Source of the DNA: Halisarca cf. caerulea
Lineage: Eukaryota; Porifera; Demospongiae; Chondrillida; Halisarcidae
Direction of reading: 5' to 3'
Length of the DNA: 64,000 nt
NCBI GenBank assembly: GCA_963170055.1
Contig: CAUJGJ010000003.1
Location: 472,844 to 536,843 of the forward strand
A program made the position numbers and the translations under genes. The notes under the pieces were generated by a model. It searched no databases and was not told the DNA's origin. It worked only from the letters and a program-made list of their open reading frames with translations. This document shows, one piece after another, positions 36,700 to 48,507 of this stretch; position 1 is the first letter of the stretch; the number at the start of each line of letters is the position of its first letter.

Positions 36700-37350
36700 C
36701 TTTTATTTTCTTCCTTGTCCTCTTCTTGTTTTTTTTTAATTCAAATGCTACATCCAGCCGTTACTTGAGTATTGGGATGTGGTATAGATTAGCTGTATTA
36801 AAAGTGACTCAGCAAGGCTTCAAACTCTCTTCAACTATGCTTGTAAACTTGCTCTTCACAAACCTTGCCAGTACTGCAGCCTCTGTATTATGAAATCAAC
36901 TTGGTTTGGCCTTACTAGTTGCTCATAGAAACCACCATCTTGTCCTTCCAACCTTCCTCCAATGAAGACTGTCCTTGGACAGTGAGCCTTCACACTTTTG
37001 CCAGCACCTCACGTTGAAGATTTCTTCCACCCTATTTATGTACAGTGAGTTTTCCCTGCCTGCCTTCAAAATGATGCACATCTAATCCAAAGACCACGCA
37101 TGATCTGTTGCTAAATTATATTCATTTCTATTACTATCCTTTTGTAATGTTAAATATTCTATGAATTTCTTGCATACGGTATGCCATCACCTTTTTGTAG
37201 TATTTTTATTGACTTCTTGACTCTTTTGTGCATGTCTTACTGTTGTTTTTTTCATTTCTGTACTCTTACTAAGTGCCTAGGATAGTAGCTATGGCCAAAG
37301 GCCTTCCCAAGTAAAATAAGCTAACCTAACCTAACCCAACCTAGCCCTTC
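36700..37350 (+). pseudogene. LINE (CR1/L2-like) 3' end
   Basis: One frame reads CYIQPLLEYWDVV and then SDSARLQTLFNYACKLALHK, a motif found at the end of CR1/L2-type reverse transcriptases. Stops interrupt it. It is followed by a ~300-base 3' UTR and a tail of AACCT units at about 37318-37345. Strongly 5' truncated. Confidence 0.6.
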
Positions 37351-37519
37351 TAAACAATAGTTAATTCTGTGCCACTATAATAAACTTTGCTAGTTTGGTG
37401 TTCCCTGTAGGAATATGGAAGCAAAACATGCTCACATGACGAATGCATCATTATGTAGCTTAATATTATAACAAAAATGCAACTTTGAAAAAAAATCTTT
37501 CATACTTTACATTACGACG

Positions 37520-38622
37520 ATACAGACCGACGACGAACTTCAAGATTCTTTGCGAGTTTTTGACGATTCTGAAGAAGATTCGGACCATGAAGGTGTTTTT
37601 TTACTATCAGAAATGGAACGCCGGGTTGAAGAGCAGCACTTAGAGAAGCAACAGAGAGAGCATTACCATGAGGCTTATGACGTAGAGCAAGATACTTTGA
37701 TGCGTCAAAACCGTTACTAAAAACATTTTAATTTTCCACATAAAATATAGTAAACTTATTACTTAATGTTTTATGCAGTGCTAAACCTCACTATTGCCTA
37801 AATAACAGCCTGAACTGTGAGATAAGTCTGTTACTAATTCCTGATAGGTGCCGAATAATAATTCTCAATATGCAAAACTGAGGAATGCTATCACATGTAC
37901 AACTGGATGAGAGAAGTATATTATTCTGCTGGGTACAATGCACAGAAGCTCCAAGGAATTACTTTTTGCTCCATTGGGAGTTCAGTACACAACTCAATTT
38001 TCCATGCATGAGCAATTTTACCAAGCAGTCCATTTCCTATGAGAAGTTGTTTCGTTTGAGCATCCCTTTGTTAGAGGAGCAACCTGCTGGGAGGACATAG
38101 CTAGTGCTCTTCAAGCCGAGTTTCCTCAAAAGTTAGGGGAAATTACCGCTTGAACTCTATGAGAAAGGGTGCATAATTTAATGGATAATTTTGTAAAATC
38201 AGATGCAAAACAAAGGAAGCAAAGTGGAACGGAGGAAGAATTCAAGAAAAAGGAGCAGCTTTTGGAATCCCTGCAAGGTAGATTTATGGAGAAGGACCAA
38301 AGGCAGGCAGCAAAGATTAAGGGGGAAGAGTACAGGGAGGAAGGTGAGAAATTACGTGATGATGCCATGCAAACTTTGAAGGATAAGAATCATTATGAGG
38401 AGGAAGAGCCTAGAAGCAGGAGAAGAAAAGTATTTGATGAAGAAAATTTGGAATGAGAAGAAAGCATTGAGAGATGAAGAGCTGAAATTGAGGGAGAAAG
38501 AGTTAGAGCTGAGAGGAAGGGAGTTGTCTCTTCAAGAAAAAAGAGCACAGCAGGCAGAAGACATGAACCGTGTACAAATGGCTGACCTCATTGAACTCAA
38601 AGAAAAAATCTGTAACAGTTAA
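37520..38622 (+). pseudogene. Acidic/coiled-coil transposon accessory protein, decayed
   Basis: An acidic piece (VFDDSEEDSDHEG) is followed by ERVHNLMDNFVKSDAKQ and SGTEEEFKKKEQLLESL, then a long charged helix (LREKELELRGRELSLQEK). The GTEEEF...EKEQLL pattern recalls the C-terminal half of Myb/SANT-like accessory proteins of DNA transposons. A frame change near 38455 breaks the coiled coil. Which element it belongs to is not clear. Confidence 0.4.
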
Positions 38623-38718
38623 TATAGGAGTGTATTATTCATCATTTCTCATCATCATACACGTTGCTGCAAGTAATCAATAAGAGTTGTGGTTGTGAGT
38701 TAATATGGGTTGCTACAT

Positions 38719-41431
38719 CAGGGCCGGCGCTACTGGTCAGGCTGGTCAGGTTTTGGCCTGACCAATGTTTACAAGTTACCTCAAAAATATATCTTGGCCT
38801 TTTAAAAGAAGGATAAAGTTTTCAAGAAACTGTGACTGCTCCATCAATAATTTAGATAGTCGCTACGCAAATCAGCTATGTTATCATTGTGCAATACAGA
38901 AAATCGCGTGTACGTAAGTCCATGTGATTGCAGAGTCCATCATGTGCCTTCAATTGCCACCATTTGAACCCATATTGGTCTTAAATTTTAAATTTGTGCT
39001 CATCAAGGGCATCCCCAATGGTTGCAAGCTACTTGCAGTGCTAGAGAGGCCATTGATTTTGATGGCCATAAAGATTCTAGATCTGCTGGTCCACATACCA
39101 GTCACTAATTCAACATATGAAACTAGCTGACACAGGGCATTTACCGTATATTCTCTAGAAATTCAGCACTCCATCATTTCATCACCCATAGTTTTGTGTC
39201 GAAAATATCTCTAAAATTTGACAAAATGGCCATTTTCTAAAACTTCATCGTGTTCTCCAATATTTTGTCATGCAAATTTTCAACCTAAGATTAACTGTAG
39301 AATTGAATTCAAGTTTTGTAATTCTTACAGTGGTTCTTTGCTTTGGATGGTGTATTCGCTGTTTTCTCTCAGCAAGTATAGGCCTACCATCAAGTACGGG
39401 CAAAAAAACGGTGGCTACGCGACGAGCTACCCCCTCCAAATTGCAAACCGTGCACCAAAGAGCTAGGAAAAGTGCTTTAACGTTCTTTTTGCTAGCTTTT
39501 AGGGTTATTTAAATTATTGACAGTAGGCAGAAATAATAGCCGAACTCTACAGTTCCATCAGCTCTCTAAGTATTCATTGCTAAACTCTAAGGTTTCGTCA
39601 GCCTTTCTCATAGGTGGGAAAACAACTCTAAATTCTCTCAACAGACAAATTTTCTGTGAAACTAGATGTGACGAATTTTAGAGAATATGCGGTATATCAA
39701 CCCACAGCTACTTGAGATTTGGGGCGTGCGCATACCAAATTTATAAACAACGTCACCCCTAACAGTAAACAACATCACAAATTGTAAACTACGTCACACA
39801 AATGAGGACGTCACTGAAGGTGCCCCATGTAAACAGATACTGCTATTAGTGATGTCACAGCCCCGCATCACAATACATCATCAAAAATGGCCGTTTTAGT
39901 AGGCAAACAGAAACCAGCTTTTTGGAGGAGAAAACGTCCTACAACTTTCCTGTTTGTTTCACTTTTGAATTCAATGTAGTATTGGCTATAGGAATTTGCT
40001 TGTTGAATAATGCTATAAGAAGGTGAGCAAAAGTAAATACCGTATTTGTTTCCATTTTTTGCCGATTTGGGCACCAAAAAAAGTGTTTTTTTTCCAAATA
40101 CAAGGTTCTAACAAGGTTATAATAGTGAACAACAAGCAAATTCATATAGTTCAGATATTTTGCTAGCGAATGAAGTAAATTTTATGAAGCACCAGTGTCA
40201 TCTTCTCCTCCGGAAATGGCAGTTTCTGTCTTTAACTGAAAGTTTATGGCTCCTTTGTTGTTGCCTCAAATTTGTCTGTTTCATACTTTCTCTTATTTGA
40301 GTGTGCCTGCCAATAACATTTGTTTAATTTTATAAAGTGTATTATTATTATATAAGTTTAGTCGTATTGGAGCCATAATATGCTATGAAATTTGGTCAAG
40401 TTTCATAACGGCCATTTTACCGTTATACCTGATGGCTGAAATAAATACCCTGTCACAAGCTTATTATAGCGGATTTTAGAAAACTAAAAAATGGCTGCCA
40501 CCAAAAACAGGTGACAAAGACATCACAATTTTGACTCGCAAAAATAATTTCTTGCTCATTTTAAATCTTCTGCACATTTTAATGTTTATTGTCAAAACAT
40601 TAAACCAAAAAAAACAAGCCCATATTATATGCGAAAATAAGTAAATAAGAATCTTAAATAATACTATTTTTTCAGTAAATGTCGATGTCCACACATCTAG
40701 AAGTGCTTCAATAGGAACAAAACTAGTATTAAATAAAAGAGTAAAGTCGACTGCATTAGGTATTCTTGAGTGGAAAATATGTGTATAACCCCAAATGACA
40801 TAGATATAACCAAAAATGTACTTTTTCACTATAAAATAGTGAAAATTAAGCCATAAAAATGCTTATATCTTTTGCGTACATGGTTATATTTTCTCTGCTC
40901 AGAATAAACAAATGCACAAGGGTACTTTGAAATAGTTTTTGCAGTCTCCGTCGCAAAGAAGGGCCATCTTGACGTGCGGATTCTACATTCTTCTTGAAAC
41001 AAGTTCGAAGCCGCCATTTTAATGTGACATCATTGATGACATTACATATCATTCCAAGATGGTAGTCATGATGTGTATGAAAACCGTGACAAATTCCCTA
41101 CATTCCAATACTTTGTCACCTAAAATCCCCACATTCTGAAATGTGCTATAATGCCCTTGTGGTGGAGGTCTTAGTGGTCTCCGCAGAGTAAAAGCCTACC
41201 TGCAGCATACATACTATGCATCAGCAAAAGCTGAACTACATATCTCATGATACGTACTGCATGTTCATGAAACTGCTACTGATGTGCTCCAGTCAAGTGA
41301 CATTGCCACTGAGTTATGTGTCATTCTATACATATAATTCCATTTCTTTCACTCTACAATTATCATTATTAACATAAAATTTTTGACGGTATTCCGGCCT
41401 GACCAATGGAAATCAGCTTGCTCCGGGCCTG
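38719..41431. mobile_element. hAT-like 2.7 kb non-autonomous element
   Basis: Ends CAGGGCCGGCGCTACTGG and CTCCGGGCCTG, with GGCCTGACCAATG repeated inverted inside both ends. TACAT flanks both sides (38714-38718, 41432-41436). No transposase is recognised. It contains the MITE at 39142-39694 and AT-rich filler. Confidence 0.6.
39142..39694. mobile_element. MITE with CTCTA...AATTCGTC ends, copy 2
   Basis: Ends TACCGTATATTCTCTAGAA and GAGAATATGCGGTA, related to the element at 10823-11364. No target duplication is seen. The interior has GACGAAATTTT-like words. Confidence 0.6.
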
Positions 41432-41639
41432 TACATTGTTTCCATAAATACAGAGGTAACAATTTGTTAAAAGTGCAGCTACAGCGAAATATTTAGCAAA
41501 TGGTTGGAGTAGAATTATTTTGGTATTCTTTCAAAAGTCGATGAATGCCCATAGCCTCACAATGTTCCCAAAACCCCACTCCACACATACACGGGCAGAA
41601 CTCATTGCTTGTTAAATTCTTAAAGCAGGAGTAACAACC

Positions 41640-41860
41640 TGGATGAGAGGCACCCCCTTAGCCCAGTGTGGGACATCCTGATCAAGGACCTATGAATGTA
41701 CATCCATCCGTTATCCCATTGGTCTTTTATAGGCCAATGGGTAACTATTAGGCATAGCCAATTATTTTGATTTTTTGTATTGCATGTGCCTGAAGAAGCC
41801 CCTGATGGGTGAAACGTTGCACGAATGATTACTTTTGTGACAAGAACTATTTTGAGTATC
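41640..41860 (+). mobile_element. PLE 3' remnant
   Basis: CCAGTGTGGGACATCCTGATC, an inverted GGCCAATGGGTAACTA/CCATTGG block and a hammerhead-like motif occur in the order seen near 62790-62958. This suggests a 5'-truncated PLE tail. No endonuclease motif is left. Confidence 0.55.
41786..41822 (+). ncRNA. Hammerhead ribozyme, PLE type
   Basis: Stem I arms GTGC (41786-41789) and GCAC (41819-41822). Core CTGAAGA at 41790-41796, stem II GCCC/GGGT with a short loop, GAAA at 41811-41814, then the self-complementary ACGT and T before the expected cleavage. The variable position 7 of the core is A here, which the consensus allows. Minimal stem III implies activity as a dimer. Confidence 0.7.
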
Positions 41861-42230
41861 ATTTAAGACGTGTTCAACAATAGTCTTACAACTAGAACAA
41901 TATACGTACTTCAGTATTGCTAAAGTGAAAACATATTCAATGGGGAACATGCCAATCAGTTTATTATGTAACGTTTAAACGCTATGCTAAACCTCTCTAT
42001 AATGTTGATGTAAACATTAAAAATAAACTTGATGTAGTAGGGGGTGACTCCGTACTGCGTGAAATGTGCTACAGGCAAGGGGCTATTGTGCACTTGAGAC
42101 TGATTGTTATAAGACGTGTTTCAAAGACTGGTGTGCACATCTCACTATTCATCACATGTGGTGTACATCACTGGATCTTTCTTATAGTAGTTAGGACCTT
42201 TGTTGTGTTATCTTATTGTTTCCATTGCAG

Positions 42231-42282
42231 CATGAGGCTCATCTACATTTCGCTAAGGAGTTTCAATCCAGGCTTATGAAAG
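42231..42282 (+). CDS. Second half of a split module, phase 0-1
   Basis: A 52-nt exon with a strong acceptor (TTATTGTTTCCATTGCAG) and donor GTAAAC. In phase 0 it reads HEAHLHFAKEFQSRLMK and leaves in phase 1 with a Gly-type split codon. It complements the phase of the exon at 35551-35720, 6.5 kb upstream. On its own the exon would be weak; the phase match raises confidence. Confidence 0.5.
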
Positions 42283-42811
42283 GTAAACATATAATGAGTC
42301 AATTGTCCACCAACCTTGTATATGCCCATTTCCATGGCAGCATCTGAATTCCTGTAATATGTGGGACATGTCCTGATTTAATTAATTGATATGCCTTTAG
42401 AAATGTCCTGGAGAGTGTTCTATTATTCAGTATCCTGAACATTTCATTTTGTGATAGGAATCAGAAGAATCTTTCTAGCTGCTTCATGCAGCATTGGTAG
42501 GAGACATTTGAAACACAAATTTTGACATGAGTAAATGTCTACCTACTATTGATATAATAGTTGACGTTGTAATAAAGACCAAAATGTTTGGCATGCAGTG
42601 TACAAAAATGGTGGTATCAGAGACACATGCATTGTACTATGTAGCCATTACTTATTACATGTCTATGGTGTCAACACTGTGGACACATGGGATAGGAGTA
42701 AACATTAAAATTTGTGTAATGGTAGTTTGAAAGCTGTATACAGAACCATGTATTTAGGACAGCTAGATGCATATACATGTAGATGACAATTTGAGAGAGT
42801 GCTGGGATTAA

Positions 42812-43407
42812 CCCTCCATTTACAGTAAATAAGCGCCCCTCTGACCTTGTACTACGGAACGTTTTGACAAAAATCTGCCTATGCAAACCCGCACGAAGAA
42901 CTTCTTTTTCGATCGATTTCGTGCAGTATGAGTTTTAGTTGTACAGGCACTAAGGCCTTCTAAAGCCTTATGCATACCGATACAGCCATCCCTTGGAGAT
43001 ATTGTCAAGGAAGAACAATTTAGGGGCAAAGAAGAAGAAGCAACAACGAACGAAAAACAAGGCATTGGATTGCAGTGTAACTATCCAAAATGTACAATTA
43101 TTGTTCCATGTTGCTATCTATCTGTGCAAATCTGTGGGTAGAATAGCCTGGAAACAGTCGAAGCAGTAGTTTACACTGCACGTACTGCACCCGTACGTCA
43201 TCTCCGTGACTCTTTCGCCTTTTTCCCTTTCGCGAGCCTTCCCTCTAATAGTAAACCTATGTCATCCTACTATCTTTAGAAAGAGCTATTTTTAGGCTTT
43301 CAAATAATGTAAGAATATTTAGGATTGAAGCTACGTAGCACACAAAATGATTGTTCAAATTTCCCTCCCTTTTCATGGGCGCTTTTGGGCGTACCGTAGA
43401 AGAAGGG
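42812..43407. mobile_element. piggyBac-like MITE
   Basis: A 596-bp element flanked by TTAA on both sides (42808-42811, 43408-43411). Inverted ends are CCCTCCATTTACAGTA and TACCGTAGAAGAAGGG, with GCGCCC/GGGCGC just inside. The TTAA target and CCCT start are piggyBac hallmarks. Noncoding. Confidence 0.75.
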
Positions 43408-43761
43408 TTAATTACATAACTAATTAGCATACTGATGGTTCCAGTTTGAGGGGGTACCTATTGAGGGGGATTTTCTGGCAACCAGCAAACAATGGAGCTA
43501 TGCCCCTGCTATTCTTTGATATTGCCAATGGGTGCCAAATGACTCGTTCCCTTTTAATTTTCCTCATTTGCCAACATTAGACTTTCTTCAGGCATCTGCC
43601 TTCTTTGGATAATGGCCTGCATCCACTAAATTTTCTAGCTTCCATGCCATGCTCTTCAACCTGTGAAATAGTTTTCACTTTCAAATAGTACAAAGAATTC
43701 GTTGACATCATAGCATGTATTGCATGACTATCATGTGAAAACAAGCCCCTTGTAAGTCCAA

Positions 43762-43806
43762 ATGAAAACAATAATAAGTAGCTCAATGTATATCTTATAT
43801 ATATAT

Positions 43807-43837
<31 letters not shown>

Positions 43838-43906
43838 TAGATATAAGGTACACATTGAGCTACTTATTACTGTTTTCATTTGGACTTCCAGTGTGTAACG
43901 CTTATC

Positions 43907-43968
<62 letters not shown>

Positions 43969-44051
43969 GATAAGCGTTACACACTGGAAGTCCAAATGAA
44001 AACAGTAATAAGTAGCTTAATGTGTACCTTATATCTATATCTATCTATCTA

Positions 44052-44086
<35 letters not shown>

Positions 44087-44093
44087 GATAAGC
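43762..44093. repeat. Large nested palindrome with (TA)n and (GATA)n
   Basis: The block CGGATAAGCGTTACACACTG plus GTCCAAATGAAAAC appears as inverted copies around a (TA)n core at about 43908-43966. An outer inverted pair around (GATA)n/(CTAT)n ends in TACACATTGAGCTACTTATT. The block is the end of the structured repeat at 2176 and 22742. Confidence 0.8.
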
Positions 44094-44301
44094 ATTATAC
44101 CGCCATCTGCAAAAGTTAGCACCTGCAAAAATTTAGATCCAGCTCTTGTACAATGGCAAAACATGGCCATCCACGATTATAAATGTGAAAATTGCTAAAA
44201 GCCAAAATCTGCAAATTATACACCCAGTGAAAATTAATCCTTTTTAATTCGTTGTTCACTATAGTGGATGTGCATGTTCGCGTTTGTGCATACATAATTA
44301 T

Positions 44302-44880
44302 TATATGTAACATGTGCAGCGAAAAGGTACCAAAACCATTTTTTTTTCGAAATTGCGTCATTGTTACTATATTAAGTTATAATGATGTATCAGTCATGTG
44401 AGCAAGTTTTGCTTCCGCATTCCTACAGGAAGCGTCAAACTGGCCAAGTTTATAACTGTAGCGCAGAATCAGCCATTGTTGGGGAAGGCTTCACAAAGTT
44501 TTATTTCCGTTCTTTAGTATAATATCCGTGGAGGCGACATTGCATATGATTTCACAATGATTTATGACATGTATGGGGAATTACAATGGCAGGCTAGTGA
44601 GATAATTATATTCATAAGGTTGTGGGTATGACATGTTCACTGTATTTGACATTATAAAAATTAATGGCCGCGCTCACCAAGCAAAAATTTAAAGTCTTCG
44701 AAACTAGCAAACTACTGGGTGGATGGACCTGAAAATCGCCAGAGACATTATTTGAAAAGTATAAAACGAATATCTGCAATAAAGACTATTTCGTCAAATT
44801 TTAATTTCTTCGTGGTTTTGTGTCTTTCCCATTGTTTACTGTAAACGGTTGAGGTACCTTTTCGCTGCGCACATCACATA
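44302..44880. mobile_element. MITE with GTGACGTG-type ends, copy 2
   Basis: Colinear with 16644-17220. Ends are TATATGTAACATGTGCAGCG and CGCTGCGCACATCACATA. Its right end is the target of the element at 44881. Confidence 0.7.
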
Positions 44881-45765
44881 TGCTGGTAAGTTATGGCATA
44901 TTAGTGGTTGCAAAGGGCGTTTGGTGGTTATCACACGTATGCAATTAAATCGTAATGCCCAATACTAATTATCACGTTGTAGCTGCGTGACCACCTTGAT
45001 GGTTTTTACGATTTCAATGGTTTAACCAGCAACAGAAAGGATTATAGTCTGTCATTTTTGCAAATGGATGGTAATAGAGTGAGAAATTGCAGATCTGCGA
45101 GTATTCAAACTTCGAAATCAGTAACTTACCTCCAAAGTTATGATCGTAATTGCAGCGTATAAATTAGCCTCTGCAACACTGAGAACACATGCTGTCCATG
45201 TGACCAAGGGCAAAAGAAGCACTCTTGTGCATAGGAAAGTTATGGCAAAAAAGGTGGAGAACTAAACCTCTACCAGTATTCTTTAAACTTCGTCAGGTTA
45301 TTCTTAAAGGGCCGAACTTACAATTTTGGATATGGGAAGATTGTCGGTTATACCGTTCAGTTTATGCATCACCTTTTGTTACTACAACCATTCTGTTGGA
45401 GAAGAAATCTTTTGACATAACAGCCGTGGAATGGAGCAGCGCCTTCCCATATCCAAAAATGTAAGTTCGAGGTATGTTCTATCTTGTGAATCGACTTGTG
45501 TATCAAAACTCAGAGGTCTTCCTTTCCGTCTTTTTGCGTATTTGCTAATTTTGATATGGTTGAAAAATAGACACCATGCAACAGGTACAACATGTTTTCG
45601 GTGCTTTAAATGACACACAAGTAAAATATGAATGATTAGTTTGATATCTGTATGGTTTCTTCGGGTTTGCAACCTTCAAGAAGCTAAAACAAAGCGTTTA
45701 ATTCGAATCGTTCGGAAATGGCAGCCATTTTGTTTTATGGCAAAATCTGCCATAACATACCTAAA
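44881..45765 (-). mobile_element. CGCAGGTA element, TTATGGCA subfamily, copy 2
   Basis: An 885-bp element, inverted relative to 14989-15863, with ends TGCTGGTAAGTTATGGCA and TGCCATAACATACCTAAA, flanked by TA on both sides (44879-44880, 45766-45767). Ends are more diverged than in other copies. Confidence 0.75.
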
Positions 45766-45769
45766 TATG

Positions 45770-46319
45770 CGCTTGTGTTCGTCATCCACTTTAGTGGCTC
45801 GTTGTTATTGTGGCTTGTTTTCAGGCACAAAATTAAGCAAAATTTTCTTTTTGAAAGCTTTTATTTGTGACTTTCTAACCTTCCTTGCTTAATAGTGACC
45901 CTTTTAGCCCATCTTCGAGGAAAGATATATGTGTACGCCAGGCTTTACAAAGGTGTACTGTGTGTTATAGCAATTAAACAAAGCTTGCAAGGACTGCCGA
46001 CTAAAATTTCTTCATTGCCAGGGTATGCGCCACACCGAACATCCGGAAATGTACCAGCTACTGCTGCTAGGACCTCTGCTCTTCTACGCCTATTTCTCTT
46101 CCGGTTATTCCTTGTTTTAAGCTGTATCAAACTAACAACTGATAGGATTTGGTAGCGAGATACCACGGCCGCCTTTGTATTTCATTTAGCCCTTTTGTAC
46201 TTGTATATCAGTCATTACTACAAGTAATGCATCTACCAAGTTAGAAAAATATTGCTTAAACTTTTATAATTCAAACTTTAGGCCCTACGATCCACTAAAG
46301 TGGACAGTGAGCCCAAGCG
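45770..46319. mobile_element. Putative MITE with TCCACTTTAGTGG ends
   Basis: Inverted ends CGCTTGTGTTCGTCATCCAC and GTGGACAGTGAGCCCAAGCG share TCCACTTTAGTGG. It directly abuts the previous two elements. No clear target duplication. Noncoding. Confidence 0.5.
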
Positions 46320-46918
46320 ACCTACATGCGCGCAAACTCGAGAACATAAAAGGGTTAAAATGTATACGGTGATTAAAAGTATTTTATTGGCTATAAAAAT
46401 GTGAAAATTAGGCTTTGAAATGGGCATATAATCAGCATACCTGATTGTATCTTTTCTGCTTATGTTAGAAGCATACACAATAGTAATTTGAAATGATTGA
46501 TTTCTTCTTTCAATGAAATAAGGACCATCTACAGTCCAGATCACATGATCTTTATGAGCTAGGCTTTAATGGTGACATCAGTAGTTATGAGCAATTATGT
46601 CTTACTCTTCAATTGTGTGGAGGTCTTTCTGATAATCCTACAACATTTAATTGGATGACATTGTTACTTCTACTTGGTGGTTCTACTTCTCTCAGCCTAA
46701 GAAATTTGTTTGTAAAGATTCTGTGATCAATTTACAATTGATTCATAACAAAAATTGGTGAGTTAGATCTCAATCATTTCTCTTTTGAAAGGCCCTAAGC
46801 TCATTGCTTTTGTGTACACTTTACATGACCATGATTGAGGAAAAACGAACTTGATATATATTTAGTGCCCGGTTGGCGATATCAAAAAACAAGGTGCGTA
46901 ATCTTTGTTTGAGCTTAA
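46320..46918. other. Non-genic stretch; end is a duplicated locus
   Basis: No gene. The last ~60 bases (TATCAAAAAACAAGGTGCGT to GAGCTTAA) match 59110-59150, and the match resumes after the piggyBac insertion at 54512. Confidence 0.6.
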
Positions 46919-48507
46919 CCTTTTAACGCCTGCATTAAGACATCATCGCTTGCCCGTTAAGGCCGGATAGCCACAAAATCTGCTTGATATCAAACCAATA
47001 TCAATGTAATTATTTACAGAAAACATGGCAAGTAGGTTACAAAGTGAAGATGTTCTGCAACAGAATCAGATGAGCTGTGGTGTGAGTCTGATGATGACTG
47101 GCCTAATGCTCCAGAAGAAGGGGACCTTAATTGAGAGCTCCATTCAGAGAGCAGATCCATTAGACAAGGCTGGGGCAGGACTAGAGGATGACGAAGATGA
47201 AGAGAGTGAGCGTACTAGTACTAATGAAACCACAACTCTCCTCCACTCACAACCATCTACAACCATACCACTCAACCTCACAGCTGAGGACTCACATTTG
47301 CCATCCACACCTGTGTCCTTGCACACCAATAACGAGGTACCAGTATACTCTGTATTGCACAGGTATACATCTTCACCCTGATTCCCGGACCAAAGGTGGT
47401 CCTGGATGTAGATAGTCATCCATATGACTACTTTTGCCAGATCTGGGGAGTGACACCTTTCGGCTCATTGCAGCTCAAACCAATCTGTATGCCAACCAAA
47501 AAGGTACGCAATCGTGGGAGGATGTGAATGAAGATCATATGAAGGCCTTCATGGGAATCCACATGTGCATGGGTCTAGTTCGGTTGCCATCTCTCCAGGA
47601 CTACTGGAGCACTAATCCCATCATAGGCACACCTGGAATTGTCAGTGGAATGAGCCGTGACAGATTTCAATCCACCCTAAGTCACCTACACCTAAACGAC
47701 AATTCTAGGATGCCCCGGTCTGGCTCTGCCGAATTTGATAAGCTTTATAAAGGGAGGCCATTGCTTGACAGAATTTGAGAGAACAGCCGGGCTGTGTACC
47801 AACCTCACTAAGAGGTATCTGTGGATGAGGCCATGATACTGTTCAAGGGTAGGAGTGCCATGAGACAGTACATGCCCAAAAAGCCTGTCAAGTGGGGGTA
47901 CAAGTGCTGGTGAATGTGTGATGCCCGGAATGGGTACATGTACAACCTGGACATCTATACCAGGGAGCCAGTGGTACCCTTGACGAGGCAGACCTTGGAG
48001 CCACAGTTGTCCAACGTATGGTGGAGCCACTGTACGGGTGCAACTATCATGTGTACATGGACAACTTCTTTTCTAGCATTGTACTCGCCAACAAACTGAA
48101 GGAACGCAGGACTTTGATGATTGGGACAGTGAGGACCAACAGACGAGGGTGGCCACAAGAAATTAAGGGGGTAAAGAAATTAGAGAAGGAAATGTCACGT
48201 GGGGACAGCCGATCTAAGGTGGTTGATGAGGTGGAATGTGTGGTATGGAAAGACAAGAGGATACCATATTGGTATTTATATTCGCGACACTTTATTTTCG
48301 CGAAATCCTGTAGAATGTCTTAAAGCAAAATTTTCGCGGAGTCTAAATTTCGCGGGTTGCATACCCACGCGAAAATATAAATTAGTATGCATAATAATAA
48401 AAGACACTCCGGAGACAGACTACACGCCTATAGAGCGTCAGCAGACAAATTGCACGTGGAAGAACAGGTGTGAGCATAGATACTGTATCTATGGTGTGAG
48501 AAACGAC

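Noticed and set aside
42355..42380. Isolated ATGTGGGACATGTCC (also at 58338) as complete MITEs
   Set aside because: Only one end is seen at each place, so they could be solo ends or chance matches.
43577..44091. Long open frames of Tyr/Ile repeats on both strands
   Set aside because: They arise from (TA)n and (GATA)n tracts within a palindrome.
48199..48507. Upstream extension of the HIRAN/Ulp1-like protein
   Set aside because: The frame crosses the terminal repeat and the piggyBac host sequence, so those residues cannot belong to the element's protein; the start was set at the ATG at 48508.
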